From NCBI RefSeq assembly GCF_000250655.1, contig NC_016935.1:7148001-7212000 (forward strand): DNA of 64,000 nucleotides, read 5' to 3'. The position numbers were made by a program, and so were the translations under genes. The first letter of the stretch is position 1. Every line of letters starts with the position of its first letter. The notes beneath the pieces are model-generated. The model had not been told where the DNA came from, did no database searches, and saw nothing but the letters and a program-made list of their open reading frames with translations. Shown here piece after piece: positions 50,424 through 59,962 of the stretch. Origin of the DNA: Paenibacillus mucilaginosus 3016. GTDB taxonomy: Bacteria; Bacillota; Bacilli; Paenibacillales; NBRC-103111.

Positions 50424-52754
50424 CTAGACTCTGGCCGGTTTGACCAGGGCATGCTCGAGTACTTCATCCATATGCGACACCGGATAGAACGTCAGTTCAT
50501 TCCTTACGCTTTCCGGAATATCGTCGATATCCTTGGCATTGTCCTTCGGCAGGATGATCGTACGGATTCCGGCGCGGTGAGCGGCCATGCATTTCTCCTT
50601 GAGTCCGCCGATCGGCAGCACCCGGCCGCGCAGCGTGATTTCACCGGTCATGGCCACATGACGGGAGACCGGGATGTTGGTCAGCGCGGAGATGAGCGCC
50701 GTGCCCATCGTGATGCCTGCGGAAGGACCGTCCTTCGGAATGGCCCCCTCCGGGATATGGATGTGAATGTCGAACTTCTCATGGAAGTCCGGCTGGATGT
50801 GGAACTGCTCCACCCGCGAGCGGGTGTAACTGAAGGCGGCCTGGGCGGATTCCTTCATGACGTCGCCAAGCTTACCGGTCAAGGTCAGCTTGCCGTTGCC
50901 CGGCATGACGGTGACCTCGATGACCAGCGTATCGCCTCCGACCTCGGTCCAGGCAAGACCCGTAACGGCTCCGACTTGATCCCGCTCCTCGGCCATGCCG
51001 AATCGGAATTTCGGATTACCAAGGAAATCCTTGAGGTTCTCTGCCGTCACGTGCACGGTCGATGCGCCGCCGACGATCTGTTTGGCCCCTTTGCGGCAGA
51101 TCGAAGAGATCTGCTGCTCCAGATTCCGCACCCCGGCTTCCCGGGTGTACTCGCGTACCGTACGCATCAGGGCAGCTTCATCCACGACGAGCTGGCCGTC
51201 CTCGAGACCGTGGTCGCGCTGCTGCTTCGGCAGCAGATACTTTTTGCCGATATGCAGCTTCTCCACCTCGGTATATCCCGGGATGTAGAGCACTTCCATC
51301 CGGTCGAGCAGCGGACGCGGAATGTTCTGGATGACGTTCGCGGTCGTGATGAACATGACGTTCGACAGGTCGAACGGCACCTCGATGTAGTGGTCGCTGA
51401 ACGTGCTGTTCTGCTCCGGATCGAGCACCTCGAGGAGGGCCGAAGCCGGGTCGCCGCGGAAGTCCATCGCCATCTTATCAATCTCGTCGAGCAGGAACAC
51501 CGGGTTGTTCGTCCCCGCCGTCTTCATCCCCTGGATAATCCGGCCCGGCATCGCACCGACATAGGTGCGGCGGTGACCGCGGATCTCCGCCTCGTCCCGG
51601 ACGCCGCCGAGCGAGATCCGGACGAATTCACGGCCGAGCGATCTGGCGATGGAACGCGCGATGGACGTTTTACCGACCCCCGGAGGCCCCGCAAGGCACA
51701 GAATCGGCCCCTTGAGCTTCTTGACGAGCTTCTGCACCGCCAAGTACTCCAGGACACGCTCCTTGGGCTTCTCGAGGCCATAATGATCCTCGTTCAGGAT
51801 CTCTTCGGCCTTCTGGATGTCGAGGTCGTCTTCCGTCTCGTTGTTCCAAGGCAGGCCGAGCAGCCAGTCGATGTAATTGCGGATGACGGAGCCTTCCGCC
51901 GAAGTCGCCGGCATCTTCTCGAGCCGGTCGATCTCCTTCTCGATCTTCTCGCGCACCTTCTCCGGCACGCCGCTCTCGGCCAGCTGGCTGCGCAGATCCT
52001 CCACTTCGCCCGCGCGGCCTTCCTTGTCGCCGAGCTCCTTCTGGATGGCTTTCATCTGCTCGCGGAGATAGTATTCCTTCTGCGTCTTCTCCATCTGCTT
52101 CTTGACGCGCTGGGAGATCTTGCGCTCGAGCTCGAGCACTTCCCGCTCGTTGTTCAGAATCGCCAGCAGCTTCTCCAGGCGGTCCTTCACGTTGACGGTT
52201 TCGAGAATCTCCTGCTTGTCTTTGATCTTAAGCGACAGATGACTGCAGATGACATCGGCCAGACGGCCCGGTTCATCGATATCGGAAACCGCCGCAAGAG
52301 TCTCCGGCGTCACTTTCTTCGATAGGTTGATATAATGCTCGAACTGGTTCAGAACCGTCCGCATAAGCGCATCGATCTCGGGATCGGATGTCTCCAGCTC
52401 AGGCAGTTCCTTCACCGTCACTTCGTAATATTCTTCGTTGCTCAGAAACTCGGTGATTTCGGCCCGGATGACGCCCTCGACCAGCACACGGATCGTCCCG
52501 TTGGGCAGCTTCAGCATCTGCCGGACTTTCGCGATGGTGCCGATCCGGTAGATGTCCTCGGTCTTCGGTTCCTCGATGTTCACTTCCGACTGCGAGCAGA
52601 GGAGAATCATGCTGTCCTCGACCATGGCCTTCTCCAGGGCGCGAACCGACTTCTCCCTGCCGACGTCCAAGTGAAGCACCATACTCGGATATACGAGCAG
52701 CCCCCGAAGCGGCAGCAGCGGCAGACGCCGCGTTTTATGTTTACTCGGTCCCAT
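50424..52754 (-). CDS. lon: ATP-dependent protease Lon
   Basis: A 776-residue LonA: N-terminal substrate domain (LPLLPLRGLLVYPSMV), AAA+ module with Walker A GPPGVGKTS near 352 and Walker B PVFLLDEIDK near 415, and a C-terminal protease domain with the serine in PKDGPSAGI near 675 and the lysine in GGLKEKCMAAH near 718. ATG 52754 follows GGAGGTG by nine bases. A candidate promoter is at 52799-52828. engB is downstream. Confidence 0.97.
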   Translation of the reverse strand: MGPSKHKTRRLPLLPLRGLLVYPSMVLHLDVGREKSVRALEKAMVEDSMILLCSQSEVNIEEPKTEDIYRIGTIAKVRQMLKLPNGTIRVLVEGVIRAEITEFLSNEEYYEVTVKELPELETSDPEIDALMRTVLNQFEHYINLSKKVTPETLAAVSDIDEPGRLADVICSHLSLKIKDKQEILETVNVKDRLEKLLAILNNEREVLELERKISQRVKKQMEKTQKEYYLREQMKAIQKELGDKEGRAGEVEDLRSQLAESGVPEKVREKIEKEIDRLEKMPATSAEGSVIRNYIDWLLGLPWNNETEDDLDIQKAEEILNEDHYGLEKPKERVLEYLAVQKLVKKLKGPILCLAGPPGVGKTSIARSIARSLGREFVRISLGGVRDEAEIRGHRRTYVGAMPGRIIQGMKTAGTNNPVFLLDEIDKMAMDFRGDPASALLEVLDPEQNSTFSDHYIEVPFDLSNVMFITTANVIQNIPRPLLDRMEVLYIPGYTEVEKLHIGKKYLLPKQQRDHGLEDGQLVVDEAALMRTVREYTREAGVRNLEQQISSICRKGAKQIVGGASTVHVTAENLKDFLGNPKFRFGMAEERDQVGAVTGLAWTEVGGDTLVIEVTVMPGNGKLTLTGKLGDVMKESAQAAFSYTRSRVEQFHIQPDFHEKFDIHIHIPEGAIPKDGPSAGITMGTALISALTNIPVSRHVAMTGEITLRGRVLPIGGLKEKCMAAHRAGIRTIILPKDNAKDIDDIPESVRNELTFYPVSHMDEVLEHALVKPARV

Positions 52755-52798
52755 CCCGACGAGCACCTCCAGACTAAGGGTACAATGCTGTAAATCTC

Positions 52799-52828
52799 AT
52801 TTTAACAAAATCCCTTTCAAAACACCAA
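52799..52828 (-). promoter_or_regulatory. Candidate promoter of lon
   Basis: TTGGTG (52828-52823) and TAAAAT (52804-52799) are 18 bases apart on the minus strand; the -10 is extended (TGTTAAAAT). Confidence 0.5.
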
Positions 52829-52878
52829 TGAGGCTCTGTTCCCGTCCGGAGAAAAAGAGAGACGCCGTACGCCCCGGA

Positions 52879-54585
52879 TCAGGGCGCATCGGCGTGCAGA
52901 ATCGTAACGGAAGCGGGAGACATGCCGTCCTGCGGCAGGGCCACCGTCTCCTCCGTCAGAACAAATTCCTGGCCAAGGGCATGGTGCAGCGCCTCTTCGA
53001 TCGACTCGACCGGAATGACCTGCAGCCCGTTCAGCCCCGCGAAGATCTCCTGCCAGTTTTCCTTCGGAATGATGACCTTCGTCGCCCCGGCCTGAAAGGC
53101 CGCTTCCACCTTGGCGATAACGCCCCCCACCGGCTTGATCCGTCCGTGAATGGAAATTTCGCCTGTCATTGCCAGATGGTTGTCGACGGGCACTCCGCGG
53201 ATGGCCGAAGTGATGGCTACCGCCATGGATACACCGGCAGACGGGCCGTCAATCGGCGTGCCCCCGGGGAAATTGATATGGAGATCGTAATTGTAAGGCT
53301 TGATGTTCAGCCGGCGGAGTACCGTCAAGACGTTCTCCACGGAACCCCTCGCCATGCTCTTACGGCGCAGCGTCCGGGAGCCGCCTCCCATCTCCTCCTC
53401 ATCCACGACGCCCGTGATCGTGAACTGGCCTGCGCCCGGCTCCGCGGCCGGAATGGCGGTCACCTCGATATCCATCAGCGTGCCGAGATTCGGTCCGTAG
53501 ACCGCCAGCCCGTTGACCAGCCCCACTTCCGGCTGCCCGGAAATCTTCTTCTCGGGACGCGGAGGGATCTGCGAGGAATTCACGACCCACTCGATGTCCG
53601 CTGCGGTGACTTCCCGCCGCTGGTCCGTCAGGGCCATGCCTGCCGCGAGCTGGATGACATTGACGGCTTCACGCCCGTTGGTCGCGTACTTCTTCACGAC
53701 TTCGATCGCCGGCTCGCTGACCGGGAAGCCGATCTTCTGCAGCGCCTTCGTGGCAATATCCCCAATCTCACCCGGCAGCAGTGGACGGAAGTAGATCTCC
53801 ATGCAGCGCGAGCGGATCGCCGGCGGCAGCTCCTGGGGATTGCGGGTCGTCGCCCCGACCAGACGGAAGTCCGCAGGAAGCCCGTTCTGGAACACATCAT
53901 GAATGTAACCGGGGACATTGGAATCCTCGGAATTGTAATAGGCGCTCTCCAGGAAGACCTTGCGGTCCTCCAGTACCTTTAATAATTTATTCATCTGATG
54001 CGGATGCAATTCACCGATCTCGTCAATAAACAAAATGCCGCCGTGCGCCTTGGTTACTGCCCCCGGCTTCGGCTGGGGAATGCCGGCAACGCCCATGGCG
54101 CCGGCCCCCTGATAGATCGGATCGTGAACGGAGCCGATCAGCGGGTCTGCAATGCCCCGCTCGTCGAAGCGGGCGGTGGTCGCATCGATCTCGTGGAACT
54201 TCGCATCCGGGCGGAACGGCGACTCCGGATTTTTCTTCGCTTCTTCGAGAATGACCCGGGCAGCCGCGGTTTTCCCCACCCCCGGAGGACCGTATACGAT
54301 GACGTGCTGCGGATTGGCTCCGCACAAGGCTGCTTTCAATGCGCGCAGACCTTCCTTTTGGCCTACGATGTCTTCCATCGCCGAAGGTCTCGTTTTCTCT
54401 GCAAGGGGCTTGTTCAGGGAGATGGAGCGGAGCTTGCGCAGCTTCTCGAGCTCTTTCTTCGATTCTTTATCCACAGCGGTGCGGTTCGTCTGTTGGTTGC
54501 GCAGCAAATTCCAGAAATACATCCCGATAACAATGGCGAAAAACAGCTGAACGACCATCATTACAACAGTGATACTCAAGGACAT
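52879..54585 (-). CDS. lonB: Membrane-anchored ATP-dependent protease LonB
   Basis: A 568-residue LonB. One N-terminal membrane helix (ITVVMMVVQLFFAIVIGMYFW) is followed by an AAA+ module (Walker A YGPPGVGKTA near 93, Walker B ILFIDEIGEL near 160) and a Lon-type protease domain (serine in IDGPSAGVS near 455, lysine in GGVIAK near 498). In Bacillus this form is made in the forespore. ATG 54585 gives the membrane start; GGGAGG lies upstream. It is divergent from cwlD. Confidence 0.93.
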   Translation of the reverse strand: MSLSITVVMMVVQLFFAIVIGMYFWNLLRNQQTNRTAVDKESKKELEKLRKLRSISLNKPLAEKTRPSAMEDIVGQKEGLRALKAALCGANPQHVIVYGPPGVGKTAAARVILEEAKKNPESPFRPDAKFHEIDATTARFDERGIADPLIGSVHDPIYQGAGAMGVAGIPQPKPGAVTKAHGGILFIDEIGELHPHQMNKLLKVLEDRKVFLESAYYNSEDSNVPGYIHDVFQNGLPADFRLVGATTRNPQELPPAIRSRCMEIYFRPLLPGEIGDIATKALQKIGFPVSEPAIEVVKKYATNGREAVNVIQLAAGMALTDQRREVTAADIEWVVNSSQIPPRPEKKISGQPEVGLVNGLAVYGPNLGTLMDIEVTAIPAAEPGAGQFTITGVVDEEEMGGGSRTLRRKSMARGSVENVLTVLRRLNIKPYNYDLHINFPGGTPIDGPSAGVSMAVAITSAIRGVPVDNHLAMTGEISIHGRIKPVGGVIAKVEAAFQAGATKVIIPKENWQEIFAGLNGLQVIPVESIEEALHHALGQEFVLTEETVALPQDGMSPASVTILHADAP

Positions 54586-54779
54586 CAGGCCTCCCATCGT
54601 CGCAGCCCATCCGGCAGTCCGGACAGCCGCAACCATTCAATTATATATTTGGTAGTATTGCCCTCGGATGGAAGCATTAATCCCGCGGAAGGGAGAAACT
54701 TTTTGGGGGAACCTAAGACAGTCCCGGTATTAACTGCAATCCAAGCTTGAAGTCTTCAACCCAAAGGAGGAAGGACACG

Positions 54780-55535
54780 GTGAAACCACGCACACCCGTA
54801 CGACAAAGGATAGGGAGCCTGCTGCTGGCCGGGCTGGCGGCCGGGATCCTTCCGGGCTTCGAACCGGCGGACATGCCGGAATCCCCCCCTTGGCCCATGG
54901 TGGACCAGCTTCTGCTGCCCGAGATCCGGGCGGATCATCCAGCCCTGTCCCAGACCGACATCCTCATTGACGTCGGACACGGAGGGGTGGACGGCGGAAC
55001 CGTATACGGTGATATTCTGGAAAAAAACATCAACCTGGAGATCGCCCGCCGGACCTATGACGCGCTGCGGGGCAGCGGTTATACCGTGCTGCTGAATCGT
55101 GTGGGCGATTATGCCCTGAGCAGCGACAACCACTGGCTGAACAGCCGCTCGCGGCATCTCAAGGACCTTGCCCAGCGCAGCCACCTGGCGAAGGAAGTGA
55201 GCCCCAAGGTGATGATCTCGCTCCATGTGAACTCCGCGAAAAATTCATCCAAGCGGGGAGCCCTGCTCATCCACCAGAAAGGCAAGGAGAGCCGGAAGCT
55301 CGCGCTCTGCCTGCAGGAAGCGTTGAACCCGCTCTACGGCACCGATACGGAGCCGGTTTACGGCCGCTCCTATTATTTGATGAAGCACGTGAAGGCCCCT
55401 TCCGTCATTGTGGAGATGGGCTACCTCACCAACGAGGAGGACCGGCGGCTCCTGTTGGATGCCGCTTCGCAGCAGAAGATTGCAGAGCGCATCGCGGCCG
55501 GGGTGAGAACCTACCTCGACGTGCATGCCCGCTGA
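54780..55535 (+). CDS. cwlD: N-acetylmuramoyl-L-alanine amidase CwlD
   Basis: A 251-residue Amidase_3 enzyme with an N-terminal signal or anchor (IGSLLLAGLAAGILPGF). Zinc ligands lie in IDVGHGGVDGG and ISLHVNSA, and the glutamate in VIVEMGYLTNEED. CwlD prepares muramic lactam in spore cortex. The GTG at 54780 is chosen because AAAGGAGGAAGG precedes it; an earlier in-frame ATG overlaps no such site. It is a lone plus-strand gene next to lonB and the deacetylase-like gene. Confidence 0.88.
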   Translation: MKPRTPVRQRIGSLLLAGLAAGILPGFEPADMPESPPWPMVDQLLLPEIRADHPALSQTDILIDVGHGGVDGGTVYGDILEKNINLEIARRTYDALRGSGYTVLLNRVGDYALSSDNHWLNSRSRHLKDLAQRSHLAKEVSPKVMISLHVNSAKNSSKRGALLIHQKGKESRKLALCLQEALNPLYGTDTEPVYGRSYYLMKHVKAPSVIVEMGYLTNEEDRRLLLDAASQQKIAERIAAGVRTYLDVHAR

Positions 55536-55560
55536 GCGGCTCTGCAGCGCATGCGAAGAA

Positions 55561-55585
55561 GCCGGATTCTTCGCAAGAATCCGGC
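55561..55585. terminator. Hairpin between convergent cwlD and the deacetylase-like gene
   Basis: GCCGGATTCTT and AAGAATCCGGC form a perfect 11-pair stem with a three-base loop, 25 bases after the cwlD stop. T-runs are weak. Confidence 0.6.
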
Positions 55586-55601
55586 TCGGGGTCACCCCGT
55601 C

Positions 55602-56366
55602 CTATGGAATGTGCATCGTCTGGGATATAGGGACAAATACCGCTCCCTGTCCCTGCAGCACCGGGATGGACTCCTTCAATACGGAGGCCGTATGTTTGCC
55701 CGGCGGTCCCACATGACCGATGAGCACCGTCACCTCATGGCTTTTGACATGCTTCTGGACCTTCAGCGCCTGCTTCAGGATATGACTGCGCGTATAGATG
55801 TCGTCCATGAAAATATGGTTCTCCGCGGTCTTCACGCCAAGCTCCTTGGAGAGCTTGCGCACCACACTCTTGTCCGTTGTCCGGCTGTCCAGGAAAAACA
55901 GCCCTCTCTCGGCACATACCTCGAGCACCACGCGCATCACCCGCTCGTCCGCCGTAGCCCGGGAGCCCATATGATTGTTGAGGCCAATGGCATGCGGCAC
56001 ATCTTCAATGGCGGCGATGACCCGCTCCCGGATCTCCTCGTCCGTCAGCCGGGTCGTAATGGCTCCGGGGCCCAGCCAGCTGGCCTTGCCCTTGCGGGGC
56101 TCCATCGGCAGATGAACGAGCACTTCCTTGCCGAGCGAATGAGCCTTCTCCGCATCCGATTTGGTGCTGGGCAGGAAAGGCATCACGGCTGCGGCGAAAG
56201 GTATCGACAGCTCGAACATCTGCTCCGTCCCCGTCATACTGTTCCCGAAGTCATCGATCACGACGGCCACCCGCCTCTGCGCCGGTTCCTCCGCATGGGT
56301 GACCGGACTGATGACGGCTGCCGCCAGCACGGCCCCCAGCGTTAAGGCGATCCAATGTTGTTTCAT
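55602..56366 (-). CDS. Divergent polysaccharide deacetylase-like exported protein (YibQ family)
   Basis: A 254-residue protein with a signal peptide (residues 1-25, ending VTHA). The mature part starts RRVAVVIDDFGNS and contains HLPMEPRK near 92 and GLNNHMGSRATAD near 128, the deacetylase-like metal-site residues of the divergent family DUF610/YibQ. The natural substrate of such proteins is not known. GGAGGGATGGC precedes ATG 56366. Confidence 0.85.
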   Translation of the reverse strand: MKQHWIALTLGAVLAAAVISPVTHAEEPAQRRVAVVIDDFGNSMTGTEQMFELSIPFAAAVMPFLPSTKSDAEKAHSLGKEVLVHLPMEPRKGKASWLGPGAITTRLTDEEIRERVIAAIEDVPHAIGLNNHMGSRATADERVMRVVLEVCAERGLFFLDSRTTDKSVVRKLSKELGVKTAENHIFMDDIYTRSHILKQALKVQKHVKSHEVTVLIGHVGPPGKHTASVLKESIPVLQGQGAVFVPISQTMHIP

Positions 56367-56474
56367 GCCATCCCTCCTCCTCTTCCTCGCTGCTCTCCCT
56401 GTTATTTCCTATCCCCTCCCTCTTTATGCATGATTCAGCCATACAGGCCGCAGAAGCCCGCGGGAACCGTAAAA

Positions 56475-56524
56475 TAAAAAAGCCCTGTACGCCGGAGCTG
56501 CAGCAGCTCCTCGGTCGTACAGGA
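56475..56524 (-). terminator. Terminator after ispG
   Basis: GTCCTGTACG and CGTACAGGGC enclose a second stem GGAGCTGCTGCAGCTCC; six T follow on the minus strand. Confidence 0.9.
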
Positions 56525-56564
56525 CTTCGTCTTTGTTGCTTGGTTATGCCAGGGAGCCGGTCCG

Positions 56565-57674
56565 TTATACGCCGGCGTGATGCTTGCGGCCTGGAATCTC
56601 CCCGGTCCGCTCGAAGTGTTCGACGATGATATCGATCTCCTTCTTAAGCTCGTTCAGCAGTTCGGCTTCCGGTACCTTGCGGATCATCTGCCCGTACCGG
56701 AACAGCATTCCTTCTCCCCGTGCGCCCGCGATGCCGATATCCGCTTCACGCGCTTCACCGGGACCGTTCACCGCGCAGCCCAGCACCGACACCTTGATCG
56801 GCACCTTGAGCTTCGAGATGTAAGCTTCCACTTCGTTGGCGATGGAGAAGAGGTCGATGTCGAGACGTCCGCAGGTCGGGCAGGATACGAGCGTCGCCGC
56901 ATTCGTAATCAGTCCGAAGCTCTTCAGCAGCTCGCGGCACACCTTCACCTCTTCGACCGGGTCGGCACTGAGGGAGATCCGGATCGTCGAGCCGATGCCC
57001 ATGCTGAGCAGGGCGCCCAGACCCGCAGCACTCTTGACCGTACCGGAGAAGAGCGTACCGGCTTCGGTGATCCCGAGGTGCAGCGGGTACTTGAAGGCGG
57101 AAGCCGCTTTGGTGTAGGCCGCAATGGCCATCGGTACGTCAGAAGCTTTGAGCGATACGATGATGTCCCGGAAATCGAGCTCTTCCAGGATCCCGATATG
57201 GTAAAGTGCACTCTCTACCATCGCTTCCGGCGTAGGGTAGCCGTACTTCTCGAGCAGATGGTTTTCCAGGGAGCCGGCGTTGACGCCGATCCGGATCGGA
57301 ATTCCTCTCTCCTTGCAGGCCTTCACCACGGCCTCCACCTTCTCGCGGCGGCCGATGTTGCCCGGGTTGATCCGGACTTTGTCGATGCCGTTCTCAATGG
57401 CCATCAGGGCCAGGCGGTGGTCGAAGTGAATGTCCGCTACCAGGGGAATCGAAATCTGCTTCTTGATCTCCTTGATCGCCTCGGCCGCTTCTTTGTTATT
57501 CACAGTGACGCGGACGATCTGACACCCCGCCTCCTCGAGCCGGTGGATCTCGGCGACCGTCGCCTTCACATCGGCCGTCTTCGTGGTGCACATGCTCTGG
57601 ATGATCACGTCGTTGCTGCCGCCGATCGTCAGGTTCCCGACCCGGACCGGTACCGTCTCAGTTCTATGAAACAT
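56565..57674 (-). CDS. ispG: 4-hydroxy-3-methylbut-2-en-1-yl diphosphate synthase
   Basis: A 369-residue GcpE/IspG of the MEP isoprenoid pathway. The TIM-barrel half starts RVGNLTIGGSNDVIIQSM; the C-terminal [4Fe-4S] cysteines are in VSCPTCGRLD near 266-271 and LGCAVNGPGEAREADIG near 300. ATG 57674 is used (GGGAGAG upstream). It lies alone between its terminator and clpX. Confidence 0.96.
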   Translation of the reverse strand: MFHRTETVPVRVGNLTIGGSNDVIIQSMCTTKTADVKATVAEIHRLEEAGCQIVRVTVNNKEAAEAIKEIKKQISIPLVADIHFDHRLALMAIENGIDKVRINPGNIGRREKVEAVVKACKERGIPIRIGVNAGSLENHLLEKYGYPTPEAMVESALYHIGILEELDFRDIIVSLKASDVPMAIAAYTKAASAFKYPLHLGITEAGTLFSGTVKSAAGLGALLSMGIGSTIRISLSADPVEEVKVCRELLKSFGLITNAATLVSCPTCGRLDIDLFSIANEVEAYISKLKVPIKVSVLGCAVNGPGEAREADIGIAGARGEGMLFRYGQMIRKVPEAELLNELKKEIDIIVEHFERTGEIPGRKHHAGV

Positions 57675-57812
57675 GTATTGTTTTCTCTCCCATGATACCA
57701 AACATCCTCCGCTCCGAAGACATGCCCCGGAAAGATCTTCCTGGGCACCGAACAGCTTCGGATTGGAGGTGTTTGGTCTTATAGTATTACACGCTCACGC
57801 GGCAGGCCGCGC

Positions 57813-59077
57813 TTACGCACTTTCTTCTTTCTTCTTCACGGACTGCGCATCGACCGCCGTAATCTGCGGAGCGATCTTCGCCTGCACCGCTTCTTTCGTT
57901 ACGATGCACTTCGAATTCTCGCCGCGGGAAGGCGCTTCGTACATCACGTCGAGCATGATGCCCTCGATGATGGCACGCAGGCCCCGTGCGCCGGTGTTGC
58001 GCTTGATCGCTTCCTTCGCGATCTCTTCCAGCGCTTCCGCATCGAATTCGAGCGTCAGGTTATCCATGTCAAGCAGCTTCTGATACTGCTTCACCAGGGC
58101 GTTCTTCGGCTCGGTCAGGATCCGGACGAGCGCTGCTTCATCGAGCGGCTCGAGGGTCGAGATGACCGGAAGACGGCCGACGAATTCCGGAATGAGGCCG
58201 AACTTCAGAAGGTCCTCAGGCAGCACCAAAGAGAGGTACTCCCCTGGCTTCAGGTCGGCTTTGAAGCCGTCCGTGCCGAAGCCGATGACTTTCTTGCCGA
58301 TCCGGCGCTTGATGATCTGCTCGAGGCCGTCAAAGGCACCGCCGCAGATGAACAGGATGTTCGTCGTATCGATCTGGATGAATTCCTGATGCGGGTGCTT
58401 GCGGCCGCCCTGCGGAGGAACGGAAGCTACCGTGCCTTCGAGGATCTTCAGGAGCGCCTGCTGTACGCCTTCGCCGGACACGTCACGGGTAATCGACGGG
58501 TTCTCGGACTTGCGGGCCACTTTATCGATTCTGTCGATATAGATGATGCCGCGCTCTGCCTTCTCCACGCATAATCCGCCGCCTGGATCAGCTTCAGCAG
58601 GATGTTCTCGACGTCCTCGCCCACATAGCCGGCTTCCGTGAGGGAAGTGGCGTCGGCGATAGCAAACGGAACGTTGAGAATCTTCGCCAGCGTCTGGGCC
58701 AGAAGCGTCTTCCCGCTTCCTGTCGGGCCGACAAGCACGATGTTGGACTTCTGAAGCTCAACGTCCTCCACCTTGCCCTGCTGGGAGTTGATCCGCTTGT
58801 AGTGGTTGTATACGGCTACGGAGAGGGATTTCTTCGCCTGCTCCTGGCCGATGACGTAGGAATCCAGGATCGCCCGGATCTCCATCGGCTTCGGTACGTC
58901 CTTGAGGTCCAGCTCTTCCTCGTGGCCGAGCTCCTCTTCCACGATTTCGGTGCAGAGCTCAATGCACTCGTCGCATATATAAACGCCGGGGCCGGCTACC
59001 AGCTTGCGCACCTGTTCCTGCGACTTGCCGCAGAAGGAGCATTTCAGCTGACCTTTTTCATCGTTAAATTTAAACAT
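57813..59077 (-). pseudogene. clpX: ATP-dependent protease ATPase subunit ClpX, frameshifted
   Basis: The two frames together cover ClpX end to end (about 421 residues): zinc-binding CSFCGKSQ and CDECIELC, Walker A LVGPTGSGKTLLAQ near 117, sensor and C-terminal domains intact. Near 58569 one base is missing: AADYAWRR should read AADYDVEKAERG, after which the protein resumes in the next frame. Close by, at 58530-58532, the Walker B motif reads IIYIDRIDK instead of IIYIDEIDK, exchanging the catalytic glutamate for arginine. ATG 59077 with AAAGGAGTGAT is the start. clpP is upstream. Errors in the sequence are as likely as real loss. Confidence 0.9.
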
Positions 59078-59092
59078 GGGATCACTCCTTTT

Positions 59093-59683
59093 CTAGGTCA
59101 GGTCACTGCGAGTGATGACCGCATCAATGAGCCCGTACTCTTTGGCTTCAGCCGCGCTCATGAAGTTGTCTCGGTCGGTGTCGCGTTCGATTTTATCGTA
59201 AGGCTGTCCCGTACGCGCCACATAGATTTCATTGAGCTTGCGCTTCGTCTTGATGATCCAGTCGGCGTGGATCTTGATATCCGACGCCTGGCCGCGCACG
59301 CCGCCGAGCGGCTGGTGAATCATCACTTCGCTGTTCGGCAGAGCAAAGCGCTTGCCCGGTGCGCCGGCTGTCAGCAGAAGCGAGCCCATGCTGGCCGCGA
59401 GGCCTACGCAGATGGTCGAAACGTCCGGTTTGATAAATTGCATTGTATCATAAATACCCATCCCGGCGGTTACCGAACCACCCGGCGAGTTAATGTACAG
59501 ATGGATGTCCTTATCCGGATCCGTTGCCGCTAGGAACAGCAGTTGGGCAATGACCAGGTTTGCGACGTCATCGTCAATTGCGCTGCCCAAAAAGATAATA
59601 CGGTCCTTGAGCAAACGCGAATAAATATCATAAGAGCGCTCGCCGCGGCCTTCTTGTTCCACAACCATTGGTACCAGAGTCAT
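59093..59683 (-). CDS. clpP: ATP-dependent Clp protease proteolytic subunit
   Basis: A 196-residue serine protease with the catalytic triad Ser98 (GLAASMGS), His123 (MIHQPLGG) and Asp172 (RDTDRDNF). It forms the tetradecameric chamber used by ClpX and ClpC. AAAGGGG precedes ATG 59683. A promoter with an extended -10 lies at 59739-59744. No CtsR-type direct repeat is visible. It sits between tig and clpX, unlike in B. subtilis where clpP is elsewhere. Confidence 0.97.
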   Translation of the reverse strand: MTLVPMVVEQEGRGERSYDIYSRLLKDRIIFLGSAIDDDVANLVIAQLLFLAATDPDKDIHLYINSPGGSVTAGMGIYDTMQFIKPDVSTICVGLAASMGSLLLTAGAPGKRFALPNSEVMIHQPLGGVRGQASDIKIHADWIIKTKRKLNEIYVARTGQPYDKIERDTDRDNFMSAAEAKEYGLIDAVITRSDLT

Positions 59684-59738
59684 CTATTCCAACCCCTTTA
59701 CTCCATGAAATACAGTGCGTTATGTGCCTTACCTTCGT

Positions 59739-59747
59739 ATTGTAGCA
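59739..59747 (-). promoter_or_regulatory. Extended -10 promoter of clpP
   Basis: TGCTACAAT on the minus strand, about 55 bases before the clpP start. The candidate -35 (TTGGGC) is 19 bases upstream and weak. Confidence 0.5.
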
Positions 59748-59770
59748 CAAATCTTTGGTAAAAGCCCAAC

Positions 59771-59950
59771 ATCCCCCTAAATCCCCCTTCCAAGGGGGAC
59801 CCCATGGGCTGCCGCCCCTGGACCCCGCTAAGTTCAAGGAACGTCGGCGGGACAGGAGAGTCGCTTCGAAGCGGGTGCGGCGGGGGATCGCGTCCGTCCT
59901 TAGTGCCGGTTTGCCCCTCGGGCAAGCCGGCACTAAGGACACGCTTCACG
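59771..59950. repeat. Composite intergenic repeat element, copy 2
   Basis: Begins CCCCCTAAATCCCCC with the dyad CCAAGGGGGACCCCATGGG, as in copy 1. It ends GGGGATCGCGTCC, then a 21-pair hairpin (arms 59896-59916 and 59920-59940, one G-T pair), then ACGCTTCACG. The hairpin stem differs completely from that in copy 1. Confidence 0.75.
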
Positions 59951-59962
59951 GTGGGCGGGTAA

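Noticed and set aside
59684..59770. CtsR operator upstream of clpP
   Set aside because: No GGTCAAA direct repeats are present in the promoter region.
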